From: Boswellia sacra
Taxonomy: Eukaryota > Streptophyta > Magnoliopsida > Sapindales > Burseraceae
NCBI GenBank assembly: GCA_013180625.2
Contig: SNVD02001252.1
Coordinates: 1-64,000 of the forward strand
DNA: 64,000 nucleotides
Reading direction: 5' to 3'
Both the position numbers and the translations under genes were made by a program. Shown piece by piece: positions 41,191 to 53,134 of the stretch (the stretch's first letter is position 1; every line of letters starts with the position of its first letter). The notes beneath the pieces are model-generated. The model was given only the letters and a program-made list of their open reading frames with translations, made no database searches and was not told the origin of the DNA.

Positions 41191-42081
41191 TTAACGATAA
41201 AAAAAATTTGAAAGAGAAACAACAGTATGAAAAATTAATGATAAGAACAACAAAATCAATGAGAACAATAATAAATCACACTGACGTGAAAGTTCTGAAA
41301 AACAAACAAATATATACAAGTCGTTGTGATTGTGGCTCACATCTTCCTTTGGTTTTACGTCCAGTAACAGCTTAAACGCCATCTATGAGTCGGGGATTTG
41401 CTTCCCATCCAGTTTTCTTATAAACTGGCAAACATGATCGTTTAAAGTTAGATTCCCTAGACTATGTTATTGATGTTCCTTTCAGAACTCTGTCCATAAT
41501 TTCATCAGTTCTCTTTGCACTAATCCATAGGGATGATTCTCAAGAGTCATTACGATATTATCTAACGACTCTTTACTCAGTCCGTCCTTGATGAACTACA
41601 ATTTATCTTCCCCATTTTTAGACATAAATCCTAAAGAACGACAATTCTGGATGCAATTCTATCTAACACACCTATGACAGACTTCTAACCTTTTAGCACG
41701 TCGCTTTTTGGCGAGAGCGCTTTTTCCTAGACCAGGCATGTATGCTGTAAAATCAATTGTAGATTCGTCGACTAACCTAATCTTAGCTTCGATTAACCAG
41801 CGGATATCCACAGGCTTTTTCTTAATCATCAACATCCTAAGTCTATTAAATCGTGTTTTATAGATTTTTACTAGAGCGTTTTGAGGGAGTGAAGGAAATC
41901 GTTTGTGAAGGGCTGATAGAATGTTATCATTATCCTTAACAAAGAGAAGAGGAAAGATATTCCCAAAAATATGTTGAGTTCATTCTTCTCTTTGACCTAC
42001 ACGCTTCAACCCTTTTGGAAGTGTTCTCTGCTTCCTTTTGAGTTTACCCTCAAGCTTTTGATGAAAGCACAACACGAACAT
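41191..42081 (-). pseudogene. Unknown 297-codon frame in env position of the Athila-like element, with six stops
   Basis: From an ATG at 42081 one frame runs to 41191, interrupted by about six stops, each explicable as a single transition (for example CAG to TAG), so an ancestral protein of about 296 residues is likely. Visible parts: a Lys/Arg-rich N-terminus (KLEGKLKRKQRTLPKGLKR), a helical middle (NILSALHKRFPSLPQNALVK), a basic patch AKKRRAKRLE followed by a Cys cluster CHRC-x4-C-x3-C, then LDNIVMTLENHPYGLVQREL. The C-terminus is hydrophobic (LLLFSLILLFLSLIFHTVVS), like a membrane segment, though it lies in T-rich sequence. I do not recognise the family. Position after integrase is where Athila env-like frames sit. 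The basic-plus-cysteine pattern also resembles small nucleic-acid-binding proteins. Confidence 0.55.
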
Positions 42082-42308
42082 GGCTAATTCTAATCAAAGC
42101 AATAAAAAAAAAGAAGAAATGAAAATTTGAAACATGAAAGAAAAAAATAAATAAAAATAAATTAAATAAATTAAATCAAATCAGTCATAATGACACATGA
42201 CCCACCAAAGGAGTCTTCCTGAAGTGAAATCATACTCAATACAAAACAATAATTAAAATTAATAATAATCAAAAGTAAAACAAATAAAGCAAAATGCTTT
42301 AAAAGACT

Positions 42309-42322
42309 CCCCCAAACTTGAG
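42309..42322 (-). other. Second polypurine tract, internal
   Basis: CCCCCAAACTTGAG (plus strand), identical to the 14-base core of the 3' polypurine tract at 38501-38514, but about 400 bases downstream of the integrase stop and 3.8 kb from the LTR. Confidence 0.7.
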
Positions 42323-42720
42323 AGACACATTGTCGTCAATGTGTATTTGACTGTCCTGTGTTGCCTGATTGGTGTTGACATGATTCACTGCATCATTACA
42401 CCCAAGGTAATTTCAATAACTTGGAATATACATAGAGGCACTGCAATAGTAATGGGCTGGGCTGGGTGGGCAGCTCTTGGCTTGAAAGTTCGGATTGAAG
42501 TGCATTCTGTATTGGGCTGGAGCATGCACATGCAAATTTCTCTTCTGAAATTTCTCCAGGTTTGTTTTAGGCCTGCAAAAACTAACATTAAATAATTTTT
42601 TAATTTTTTTTGAACACAATAAAACATAATAAAAATAGGAATGCAAATATTCAAACTTATGGGTTACCTCCCAAGCAGCGCTTCAGTTAAAGTCTTCAGC
42701 TGGACTTTTTCTTCTCCACT

Positions 42721-43850
42721 CTAAGGCTCATCAAGAAGAATGGTGGTTGTGTTATTGTCAAAGTCACCACCCATGTAAGGTTTCAATCTTTGTCCATTAA
42801 CTTTGAATGTGCCTTTCTCTGGATGACTAATTTCAACAGCTCCATAAGGAAACACTTGCACAACTTTGAAAGGGTTTGACCATTTTAACTTAAGCTTTCC
42901 TAGAAATAATCTCAACCTTGAGTTGTATAGAAGCACTTGTTGACCAGGTGAAAATCCTATCTGAATGATGTGCTTATCATGCCATGCTTTAGTACATTCC
43001 TTATAAATCTTGGCATTTTCATAAGCTTCATTACGAAACTCATCCATCTAATTCAATTACAGCAATATTTTCTCTCCTACCTTTTTCAAGTCCATATTCA
43101 ATGTCTTCATGGCCCAATATGCACGGTGCTCCCACTCAATTGGTAGATGACATGCTTTTTCATAAACTAACCTATAAGGAGACATGCCTATAGGTGTTTT
43201 GAAAGCTGTCCTATAAGCCTATAAAGCATCATCTAACTTCATGGCGCAATCCTTACGTGAATTTGCCATAATCTTCTCAAGAATCATCTTTACTTCTCTA
43301 TTTGAAATTTTAGCCTGCCTATTTGTCTGAAGATGATAGGCAAAGGCCTTCCTGTGGTTAACTCTATATTTGGCTAATAGTGCTTCAAACTGTTTGTTGC
43401 AAAAATGTGTGCCTTCATCACTAATGATTGCCCTTAGACTGCCAAACCGTGCAAAGATGTTCTTCATTAAGAAATTTAGCACCATTCTACCATCATTGGT
43501 TTGAGTTGCACTTGCTTTAACCCACTTAGACACATAATCAACAGCAAGGAGGATGAATTTGTTTTTGTAGAAAGATGGAAGTTGGCCCATGAAATCGATT
43601 CCCCAAACATCAAACAACTCGACGTCTAGGATGCTTCTCAGTGGCATTTCATTTCTCGTCGATATGTTTCCTATCCTTTGGCACCTGTCACAATTAGCAA
43701 CAAACTTGTGAGCATCTTTAAATAATGTGGGCTAATAAAAACCTGAATGAAGAACTTTAGTAGTTGTTCCTTGTCCTCCAAAGCAACCACCACATTCAAG
43801 TGTATGACAGTACCTCAATATGTCTTCCATGTCCTCCTTCGGAACACATC
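42721..43850 (-). pseudogene. Ty3/Athila integrase
   Basis: Order on the minus strand: zinc-finger region with HKFVANCDRCQRIG (about 43680-43730), DDE core in 43219-43647 (WGIDFMGQLP, VDYVSKWVKA, IISDEGTHFCNKQFE with the second Asp, EVKMILEKIM region with Glu), then a C-terminal part 42721-43047 with [14 protein letters not shown], the GPF-type module. No chromodomain, as expected for Athila. Stops at about 43735, 43218 and 43048 break it. Confidence 0.88.
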
Positions 43851-44071
43851 TCCTAATTACTTGATCTACACAATGCTAGTAAAGAATTGGGTCCTCTCGA
43901 TAGTAATGCTTGACATCGGAGAAGAGCTTCTTCCTTTGTTGGTAAGAAAGATCTGGGGGGATGATTTTTACTACAAGAAAGTTAACAAAGTCTGCATACC
44001 ATGGAAGAGTAGAATTAAATGATAAAGCAAAAGTTGTTCATCAGGAAAGTTGTCATCAATGGGAGATTGGT

Positions 44072-44512
44072 TTAACCTAATTCTTCTGGTATTTCAAGCC
44101 TGAACAGATGATCAGCTACTAGGTTTTCAATGCCCTTTTTGTCTTTGATCTCCAAATCAAACTCTTCAAGGAGTAAGACCCAATGAATGAGTCTTGGTTT
44201 AGCATCCTTATTGGTCATCAGATATTTAATGGTAGAATGATCGATGTAAACAATTACCTTATTACCAATGAGATATGCACGGATTTTATCAAAAGCAAAC
44301 ACAATGGCAAGCAATTCTTTTTTAGTGGTGGCATAATTGAGTTGAGCATCATTAATGGTCCTGCTGGAATAATAAATAGTATGAAATACCTTTTTCCTCC
44401 ACTGCCTTAAAACTGCTTCTACTGCATAATCACTTGCATCACATATCAATTCAAATGGCAGTTCCCAATCTGGTGCTACAACAATTGGTGTTGACACAAG
44501 CTTCTCCTTCAA
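44072..44512 (-). pseudogene. Ty3/Athila RNase H
   Basis: A 146-codon frame with [19 protein letters not shown] (first Asp), [18 protein letters not shown] (Glu), [13 protein letters not shown] (Asp) and a C-terminal [14 protein letters not shown] (last Asp). These are the standard motifs of Ty3 RNase H. Separated from RT by a stop at about 44515. Confidence 0.9.
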
Positions 44513-44524
44513 GGTTGTAAAGGC

Positions 44525-45271
44525 CTATATACAATCTACATTCAAAACAAAAGGGTTATTATGCACAAGCAAATTAGAAAGGGGCTTTGAAATTTTTGAG
44601 AAATCTTTGATAAACCTCCTGTAGAAACCTGCATGGCCAAGAAAACTACGTACACCCTTCACTGATGTTGGCGATGGTAACTTTTCAATGGTTTCAATCT
44701 TGGTACCATCAACTTCGATACCTAAAGCAGAAATCCCATGTCCTAAAACAATCCCTTCTGTAACCATGAAATGGCACTTCTCCTAATTGAGCACTAAGTT
44801 AGTTTCTTCACATCTTATGAGAACTAACCTCAAATTTTCAAGGCATTGATCAAAAGTTTTACCAAAAATAAAAAAATCATCCATGAAAATCTCAATGCTT
44901 CTTTCTACCATGTCAGAGAAAATAGCCATCATACACCTTTGAAATGTTGCTAGGGCATTGCAGAGCCTAAAAGGCATCCTCTTAAAAGGAAAAGTTCCAT
45001 AGGGACAGGTAAATGTTGTCTTCTCCTGATATTCTAGAGCAATAGCAATTTGATTATAACTAGAATACCCAACCAAAAAGCAATAATACTCATGTCCAGC
45101 CAAACGGTCCAACATTTGATCAATGAAAGGTAAAGCGAAATGGTCTTTCCTAGTAGCCTTGTTCAACTTCTTATAGTCAATACAAATACGCCGCCTACTG
45201 ATAGTCCTAGTAGGAATCAACTCATTGTTCTCATTTTTCACAACTGTCATTCTTTTTTTCTTTGGTACCAC
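44525..45271 (-). pseudogene. Ty3/Athila reverse transcriptase
   Basis: 45271-44783 carries VPKKKRMTVVKNENNELIPT, ICIDYKKLNKATRKDHFALP, DQMLDRLAGHEYYCFLVGYS and the catalytic IFMDDFFIFG. In the first catalytic block the usual Asp reads V (FLVGYS for F-L-D-G-Y-S), so the triad is broken. 44767-44525 is the thumb/connection (GHGISALGIEVD, GFYRRFIKDFS). A stop at about 44783 divides the two. Confidence 0.9.
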
Positions 45272-45472
45272 TTAAACTGGACTTACCTAGGAGCTATCAG
45301 AAATTAGGTAAATCACTCCTGCATCGAGCCATTTAAGATCCTCACCTCGAACTACCTCTTTCATGCTTGGATTCAATCTCCTTTGTGCATCTACTATTGG
45401 TTTGCTACCGTCTTCCAATAAGATTCTATGCATGCACATGGAAGGGCTAATCTCTTTAATATCAGATAATGT

Positions 45473-46348
45473 CTACCCTATGGCTGTTTTCTGCTCCCTC
45501 AACACTCTCAACAACTTCTCTTCCTCTACACCAGACAACTTAGATGAGATAATCACTAGAAGTGTAAATGACTCCCCTAAATATGCATATCTAAGGTGAC
45601 TAGGTAATTGTTTAAGCTCAAGAACTAGAGGTTTTTCAATGGATGGTAATGGTCGTGTAGGTTCTTGACCTAAAGGTTCATAATATTTTCGAATGTTGGG
45701 CCCAAAAGATTCCTTCCAATTCACATATTCCCTCACCTCACAATCATCAAAATCATCACACAATTGAGAGTATACCAAGCTAATTTTCAAAGCATCCGAA
45801 GGTAAATTTCTATGTTTTAATACCATGTTATCTATATCATCAATGCGAAAACAATTCTCATTTTCATCTGGATATTTCATGGCATTAAAAACATGAAAGA
45901 TTACCTCTTCTTCTTGAACGCACAACTTCAATTCACCCTTTTGGGCATCAATTAAAGCTCTCCCAGTTGCCAAGAAAGGTCTCCCAAGTATGATAGGAAT
46001 CTCCTTATCCTTTTCCATACCAAGAATAATGAAATTAGTTGGGAAGATAAATTTATCCACTTTGACTAGAACATCTTCAATAACTCCTCGTGAGTGTTTG
46101 ATGGAATAGTCAACCAATTGTAGTGAAACTGTGGTAGGCTTTACTTCACCCAATCCAAGCTTCCTGAAAATAGACAGAGGCATTAAATTTATACTTGCAC
46201 CTAAATCACACAAAGTTTTTTCAAATGTAGAGTTACCAATAGAACAAGGAATAGAAAAACTCCCTGGATCTTTTAATTTTTGGGGTAACTTCCTCTGCAA
46301 GATTGCACTGCATTCTTCAGTAAGAATGACTGTCTCATAGTCTTCCAA
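45473..46348 (-). pseudogene. Ty3/Athila aspartic protease region
   Basis: A 291-codon frame. LPQKLKDPGSFSIPCSIGN leads into the active site CDLGASINLMP (D-L-G-A-S, normal for Athila). Then VSLQLVDYSIKHSRGVIEDV and IPIILGRPFLATGRALID follow, the latter the conserved protease end. The rest is the linker to RT. Processes Gag-Pol in the family. The domain itself is open. Confidence 0.88.
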
Positions 46349-46363
46349 TTTCTTTTTCTTTGA

Positions 46364-47802
46364 CTATATGTCCTTCATGAATTTGACATAGCTTGGCATT
46401 TGTTCCAAGGCTTCAGCAAAAGGAATGTTGATGTGCCACTTCTTGAAAATTTCCAAAAACTTGGAAAGCTGTTTGTCTAGCTTGCTCTTTTGGAGACGTC
46501 GAGGAAATGGAATTCTAGGTGCTGGCTCTTTAGTGATTGTTGTATGAGTTTTAGGTATGTCCTCCACCTTTTCTGATGGAGTTACAGCGGTTGCAATTGG
46601 ATTATCTTCCTTGACCTCTATTGGCTTCTCAATTCTTACCGGTATTTCTAACTCTTTTCCACTTCTCAAGGTGATAGCCTTGTAATGTTCTTTAGGATTC
46701 ACCTCAGTTGAACTAGGTAAATTACCTTGTTGTTGACCTGATAAAGAATTAGCAATCAGACTCATTTGAACTTCCAGATTCTTGGTTTGTGCAGCTTGAT
46801 TTTTGAAGTTGTTTTCGGTCTGATCCATGAACTGATTGGTCTTACTTGCCATCTAGTTGAGGTTATCTGTTAATTGACTAGTCGTATTTGCCAGTTGAGC
46901 CATTGTCTTTTCAAGAATAGATTTCTTTTCTGGTGGTGGTTATGCTTGTGGAGGTTTTAGCACATTTTGGCTGTTCCATGAGAAATTATGATGATTTTGC
47001 CAACCAGGATTGTAAGTGTTGCTATAAGGGTTGTTTCTTGGGCAGTTGTAATCTACAAAGTTTGCTTGTTCTTCTTGCCTCGAAAATGGATTCCCTTCAT
47101 TGCAATTATCACTTAATGGTTTCCTTGATAGAATTCACATGCTATAGATGGAGTGTTGATTGCATTAATTGTCACATTGCCGTTCTGTAGATGTTTGTTA
47201 AGTGCAATGATTTGGATTGTCAAGGCAGAAATATGATCAACCTTATACACTCCAACTACTTTCTTTTGCAATGCTATTTCATTGGGCCATTGAGAATTGT
47301 TTAGGGACATCTCATCTAGTAATGTGTAGGCTGCATTCTGTGTCTTTTTCATAAATGCTTCACAAGCTGCTGCATTGAGCAAGGTTCTCACAAAACCATT
47401 CAATCCATTATAAAAATTTTGTACCTGCATCCACTTGGGCATACCATGCTGAGGGCATTTGTTAAGCAACTACTTGTACTGATCCCATGCATCCTGAAGT
47501 GTCTCTCCCTCAGACTGAGCAAAATTTGAAATCTCAATCCGCATCTTTGGTGTCTTGGAAGGTGGGAAGAACTTTCAGAGAAATTTCTGGGTTAACTCAT
47601 CCCAAGTCGTTATGGAACCAGCGGGCAAGTAATTCAGCCAACTTTTTGCTTTATCCCTTAAGGAAAATGGGAACAACCTTAAGCGAATAGCATCATCTGA
47701 AACACCATTACATTTAGCAGTTTCAAAGATTTCTAGAAAGTTGCCTATGTGAACATTGGGATCTTCATGCGATAGCCCACTGAATGGTGAAGACTGGATC
47801 AT
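46364..47802 (-). pseudogene. Ty3/Athila Gag
   Basis: Pieces in order: 47802-47575 (GLSHEDPNVHIGNFLEIF, then LRLFPFSLRDKAKSWLNYLP, the retrotransposon Gag core), 47469-47113 (FYNGLNGFVRTLLNAAACEA, SLNNSQWPNE), then a break, and 46852-46364 (coiled part with Gln/Asn, ending FLEIFKKWHINIPFAEALEQ, the Athila junction with protease). Stops near 47570, 47470, 47112 and 46853 separate them. Forms the particle shell in the family. Confidence 0.87.
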
Positions 47803-48126
47803 CTACATGATTACTGGTGTGAATTCAAAATTGAGCTGAATTGCTGGTTTCCTGATAGTTTGATGAACGCCTGTTACTATTAGAAGAGCATAATCCATAA
47901 GTGTACGGTTGTCTTCATCTGCTCTTTCTACATTTAGATGAGGTCTTGCTGCTCCTATAATTATTGGAATTTTTGTCGCCACGGTGTCTCACTGCTTGGT
48001 AGCCTCTCTTTTCTCCTTTCTATTTCTTCGACAAGTGCGCTCTATTACAGGATTAAACTGGAGTAGGTTCTCACTTCGAAATTTTCGCATACACCTGAAA
48101 ATAGTACACAACAAATCAACACCACG

Positions 48127-48175
<49 letters not shown>

Positions 48176-48509
48176 TTTTATATAATGGTAAGATACTAAC
48201 TATAAAGGGTTAAAAGAGCAAAACAAAAATTGAAATTGAAAAGTTTAACACACTTTTTGGGGATGAAATGGTCAAATTACAAACTATAGGGACTAAAAAG
48301 AAATTAAAAGTGGAGACTTCCGTGCCTACGCGAAGTCTCTGTCCGACCTACACAAAGATTTGGGAGTAAACAACTATTAACAATAATTTATCACTCTTCA
48401 AACACAGATTGACATTAAATTACACAACATAAAAATTCAAGCTAAAACAGGGTTAAGGATTTCGACATTGATAACAAGATAGTCCGCGGTAATGGCGCCA
48501 AAAACTTCT
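47803..48509 (-). other. Athila 5' leader
   Basis: No frame. Contains an (AT)n run of about 40 bases at 48131-48170. Confidence 0.65.
48484..48500 (-). other. Primer binding site of the Athila-like element
   Basis: The minus strand reads TGGCGCCATTACCGCGG nine bases after the LTR end. TGGCGCC-type sites are typical of Athila/Tat elements. Confidence 0.8.
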
Positions 48510-49799
48510 TGCATAAAATCACAAGTATACAATATCGTGAACGAGTAATAAAATGAGAGTATAAGTATCGTCCCACGAGGACTGTTACTATTAAATACCA
48601 AAATTTTATTAACCTCTAATTAATTGAACTAATTATAAAAGAGAATTGAGATATTTGGTTTAAGTAAAACTTGATTAAACTAAATTTAACATTATGTACA
48701 CTCATATAAATTTTGGATAAAAGAATTTAATGATTAAAAATCTAGGGTTCCGATTTCACTAGAATTAATCAATTTAACTTCTCTGATTCAATTAACCAAT
48801 ATTTATTCCTATTGTTGCCAATCGATTTAACTAATTTGATTATTATTTTTCTCAAGCAATGATAATGTATATCAATATATTAGAATCACATCTCTGTCTC
48901 ATCTAACTCACCATTAATACCCATTAAACAAAAGAAATCATACAAGATTGCATAAATCACATTCGTATCTCTATCTCACATGATTTATGGCAAGATAAGT
49001 AAGGACTAGTGTGAACATCACTTCTCAGTCTCAATCCACATCTCAATTCATGCAACAATTGGACTGAAAATCGCAAACATTAAGCTTGTAATTAAATTGC
49101 TCAACAATATTGGAATAAACATCAATCAACTAAAATCAAGAGTAAAAACATCAAAATACGGCTACATCTTCACCTAGAAATGGAAATTAGTTCATATTAC
49201 AAACAAACACAAAGCTAAACATGTTTTTAAACATAAGCAAAAATAGGGATAGAAAAACTAGCTATGGAGAATTGAATCTTTGATGATGAAGATGCGGGCT
49301 GTCTGGTTTTTGCCTCTCCTTTGTAAGCAATTCCTCTCCAAGTCCGAATCACAAGAGATCTACCTTCTGCTCACAGTTTTTGCCTCAGCCGAATTCCCCC
49401 TCTCTTCCATGAACTTCCCCCCTTTTGTTCTCCCTTTCCTAGCCGACCCCAACGAACAACATCCTCATTGCCTCTCCTAGAGATTCCCTTAGCATGATCA
49501 TTCTGTCCCCTCAAAAGTCAATCCACTCAGCTTGGTAGAAGTGCTCCCCCGAAAGTGCAAATGGGATGTTTTAAAATTCCTGTCTAGCTCATTTTTCTAC
49601 ATACGCCTTCCAAAATTACCCTTCCACGTGAAATATAATATTGTAGAATTTTGTCTTCATTTAATCAGATTTACAATCCTGAAATTCCTTTAGGTACAAC
49701 TCAAACAAACTTAGACAAAATTCGTCAATTAAACACAAAAAGGGAAACATAAAACTCAAGATAAAAGATGGAAATAATGTATAAAAATTAGACTTATCA
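48510..49799 (-). repeat. 5' LTR of the Athila-like element (1290 bp)
   Basis: TGCATAAAATCAC...GACTTATCA. Matches the interrupted 3' LTR throughout. Confidence 0.9.
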
Positions 49800-49946
49800 A
49801 GGGTGCGGAGTAATGAACCCGTTCCCGCACTATCATAATACAGAAATTAAATTTTTTTCCCACCTCATGCCCATGAAAAATACCTCTATCCCCATCCCAA
49901 TAGAGATGGATCCCCAACCCTACAGTCATTTTTCCATCCCTAATTA
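49800..49946. repeat. Small DNA element B, right part
   Basis: 'tacctctatccccatcccaatagagatggatccccaaccc' aligns with the end of element A (20000-19931, reverse). It ends TTTTTCCATCCCTA at about 49929-49942, the complement of the TAGGGATGG terminus. Confidence 0.65.
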
Positions 49947-51204
49947 TTTCACGGACATCACATTCTATGTCTAAAAAAGCTTGTGTCTCAAAGGAACTTA
50001 ACAGTTTAGTATTTATTTACAATGTAATAGTGTAGTCATAATCATCAAATTACCATGATTCTGTATCAGATCTTACATATATGTAATGTTCCATTTGTTA
50101 TCAAATGGTAATACGGGAACCGATTGAATACTATCTGTTCAAAGATGTTGTGTCGGCATACAATTTCTGTGTAGTATAAATTAATTTCATCGTTTTATAA
50201 TACTATTATGATAAATAACTCTAGCGTACGCTTGACAACTTTAGAATCAAAAGAATTTCATCTGATTCCTAAGATTTGTAGTTGTACACAATATTATCGG
50301 CTCTATTTCAAGAAGTCAAGAGTGTGGTAGGTTTGCAAGGCCTTATGTCGTCAAAATATATGGCCTAAAAGATGTTATGTTGCAGCCATATTAGTCTTTC
50401 TAAGTACATAAGCGTAAATAAATTTAATTCGTTGTTTGCGCTCGCAGTTAATAAATGAGCTGCACACACACACACACACACACAAAGTAATTCTAAGCAC
50501 ATGATATTTGATTACTTTTATTGCTTAATTTGATTTCGGGTGCATGAATCCATGATAGTTAATTACTTTAATTAGTGTCTACAATTGCTTTAGCGAATTA
50601 ATTATTGAGCACTTAGATTTGAGAACTCTGCAAACCATAATCAATTCAAGACCTCTGTATATGATTCTATATTGTGTAGCTGTTAATCATAAGCAATAGG
50701 ATTTTTATACGAAGTTTGATAAGCAGTGAATTATTGAGCTTGGTCAAACCAACAAAATCAGTTTTGGCGATCTATATGATTCTATATTGTTTAGGGTTGT
50801 GTCATGAATCACAAACAATAGAGAAATTGCAAACATTGACTTCAAAAAAAAAAAAAAATGGAGGAAGTGAAGTAGATCAACCTAATTTTAATGGAAAGTG
50901 TCGTTCTTCTGGTCAAAATAAGGCCTGAAACCCCAAGTGGCTGACTTTAGAATTGCTTATCGTTGACGGGGTCAATGTCTTTGGTATATGTTCATCAGGC
51001 TTGACCCCGACGGTACGGAGAGACTGTTGAATTGGAGTATTTGGAGTTAAATTAATTAGTAAGTCAATCGGTCTCTAACTTTTGAAGCACTTACGTCGAA
51101 TAATCCACAGCTAATTAATTGTATGAAGTTCAACCTACTCTATATATATATATATATTTGTAACGTTGTAATAGTTAACGAGCCGCTGAAGCATGGGATC
51201 AAAA
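49947..51204. other. Gene-free; RALF-array upstream flank
   Basis: (CA)n at about 50464-50484. The stretch 50775-51060 ('gattctatattg', 'gttgtgtcatgaatcac', 'ggaagtgaagtagatcaac', 'ccccaagtgg', 'gagagactgttgaattgga') is paralogous to flanks at 19.8, 28.4, 30.1 and 59.0-59.35 kb. Confidence 0.55.
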
Positions 51205-51647
51205 TTAAACCAAGTTTCTTTTTCTCTCATGTTCTACTGCTTTCTCTTAACATGAATTCTCTTTGTTCCAGATGGAATGATTGCACGCAAGCTAGCCGGC
51301 GTTCATAGTTAAGTAGTTTTAATTAATTATTAGATATTTTGATAGCTATTAGTCTCTCTTTGAAATATATATTCTAACTTTAATTTCTAATATCTTAATT
51401 AATCAGCATTAGTGCTGATGATGGCTTATGGTTCATGCATGCAGATGGAAATGGAGAGAACGGACCAAGCAAATCCGGAGTTCATAGAAGTCGATCATCT
51501 AAAGCCCCATCTGCGACTAGACAAAGTTCTCCTAAGTTGTCATCGACTAAATATATTAACTACGGAGGACTTAAACGGAACGCTGTCCCAAGTAGCCGTC
51601 GAGGTGCAAGTTATTATCGTTGTACTCCGGCGCACAGGACACCATAA
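51205..51647 (+). pseudogene. RALF: RALF-like gene copy 5; keeps RALF N-terminal core
   Basis: First exon region 51205-51310 (AAGTTTCTTTTTCTCTCATG, TTCTACTGCTTTCTC) is a signal-peptide-like stretch with stops, ending GTTCATA near GTTAAG. The second exon starts after ATGCAG at 51445. One frame encodes KAPSATRQSSPK and then TKYINYGGLKRNAVPSSRRG, continuing ASYYRCTPAHRTP and a stop at 51645-51647. This matches the mature RALF core: the Y-I-x-Y receptor-binding motif, then P-C-S-R-R-G-A-S-Y-Y-x-C. Ser replaces the first cysteine (AGT for TGT). A one-base shift after the second cysteine removes the C-terminal disulfide. The preceding frame (EMERTDQANPEFIEV) matches copy 3. Best evidence that the array is RALF. 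Confidence 0.7.
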
Positions 51648-53082
51648 TTAAAGATAGGTCGAACGATGATAGGATTCTCACGGTCACGGCCACGGCCACG
51701 ATCGATCTAATAATTAGGTGATAAACGACAAATAGCAATCCAAAAAGTTGAAATTTAAATCTTGTTATTTCACGGAAATAAATATATGTATTTTTTTTAC
51801 TACCTAATGTAATAATTAACCATCAAACCAAGATTTCTTATCAAAAGATTATCCCAGCAGCCGAATTATCAATTCAGAGATGTAAATTATGTTGACAATC
51901 TTTTGGCATATCTATGTACACAGCAATACGGTATTAGGGTAGAGAACAAAATCAATGACTTATCTCTATAAACCATCTACTGAATTTTTTTTTTTTTTAA
52001 GAGAAGTTTGGCTTAATTCCGACTGTAAATTAACCGCACATCAGATCGAATTGCATATGTGGAACTTTTTTAAGATATTCTCTTAAAGTTGATCGACTCA
52101 AGATTATAAAGCTAGTAATATATTATTTAAACTTACTTTTAAATTTGGACATTATGCTTACAGAATTTTTTTTCAAAAAATTTAAAAACCTGAAACGTAA
52201 TGTTATATTTTTTGTTAACACAAACGATAATATTAATATAAGACTTTTGTGTCTTCCAGCATTTTTTAGTAATTAGTGTTTTATTTTCAAGTATAGTAAA
52301 ACTTTATAAAACAATAAAAAGGGTTCAGAAGGGTAGAATCTTCTGTAACTGAAACCTGTTTTATAAATTTAAATGATGTATGAAAAATTACATTAGTTAA
52401 TTTTCTTTAAAATAAGTGAAATTGAAAATTTTGACGATACATATATATTTTGTTTTGGATGCCCCTGTGATGTGTTATCAAATGGCAATCAGCAATCCAA
52501 ATTCAACATCTTTGATACTATTGAAGAATTCTGAATAATTGTTTATAAACATTTCAATCAATGATGAAGCTGTATTTGTTCATTATAAGTACCATTAAAA
52601 TACAAGTGAATTGGAATATGAGAAAGTCAACACGGAAGCCCTTCAGGAGTTATACGGTCGTGGCCTACATCTCTATGTGTCTCATATCAGATTTTTATTA
52701 ATTGTATCTGAATATATGATGATTGAAGTTCAATAAATAACGAGTGCCTATAGGCACTCAGTAACTCAAACTTAAACATAACTTTGGTCCTTGTTCCAAA
52801 AATGCGTCATTTTATCGTTCAAATTACGTCCTAGGTCCTGGAGAGAGCATTTTTGTTCCTATTGATCGACTTATACGTAGTCAATGTCTCCGATATGAAG
52901 AAGAGACTTGCTTCGATCGTATGTATAGATAAGAATAAAAATAAAAAGCCTGAATAAACACGTCAAAACCAAGACAAAGCTCAACCGATTATATGCGTAC
53001 ATAAAATCAACATTACTTAATCCAAAAGCTAGTACTTGGCAAAATTCAAGCCACGAAACTAGCAGTAACATGTGATCAATGC
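51648..53082. other. Gene-free
   Basis: AT-rich. 'tgtgttatcaaatggcaat..aatccaaattcaacatctttgatact' (about 52470-52525) recurs near 60985-61040, another trace of array duplication. Confidence 0.5.
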
Positions 53083-53134
53083 CAAACAAAGCTCTTTTAA
53101 CTTCGATATGCTTGTGCTCATTCTTCACATCAAT

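Larger units (their letters stand above)
31258..49799 (-). mobile_element. Athila-like Ty3/gypsy LTR retrotransposon with extra cargo; 3' LTR split by a LINE
   Basis: LTRs of about 1.29 kb at 48510-49799 (5') and 31258-38496 (3', containing the LINE). Read on the minus strand the order is LTR, primer site, gag, protease, RT, RNase H, integrase, then about 4.2 kb of extra sequence, polypurine tract, LTR. The pol order is Ty3-type, and protein motifs and primer site are like Athila. All frames have stops. The extra 3' region holds an intronless LOG pseudogene and an unknown decayed frame. The element interrupts small element B. I could not identify a clear 5-bp target duplication. Confidence 0.92.

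Noticed and set aside
42341..42595. Plus-strand 84-codon frame
   Set aside because: Antisense to the Athila region downstream of integrase; no homology.
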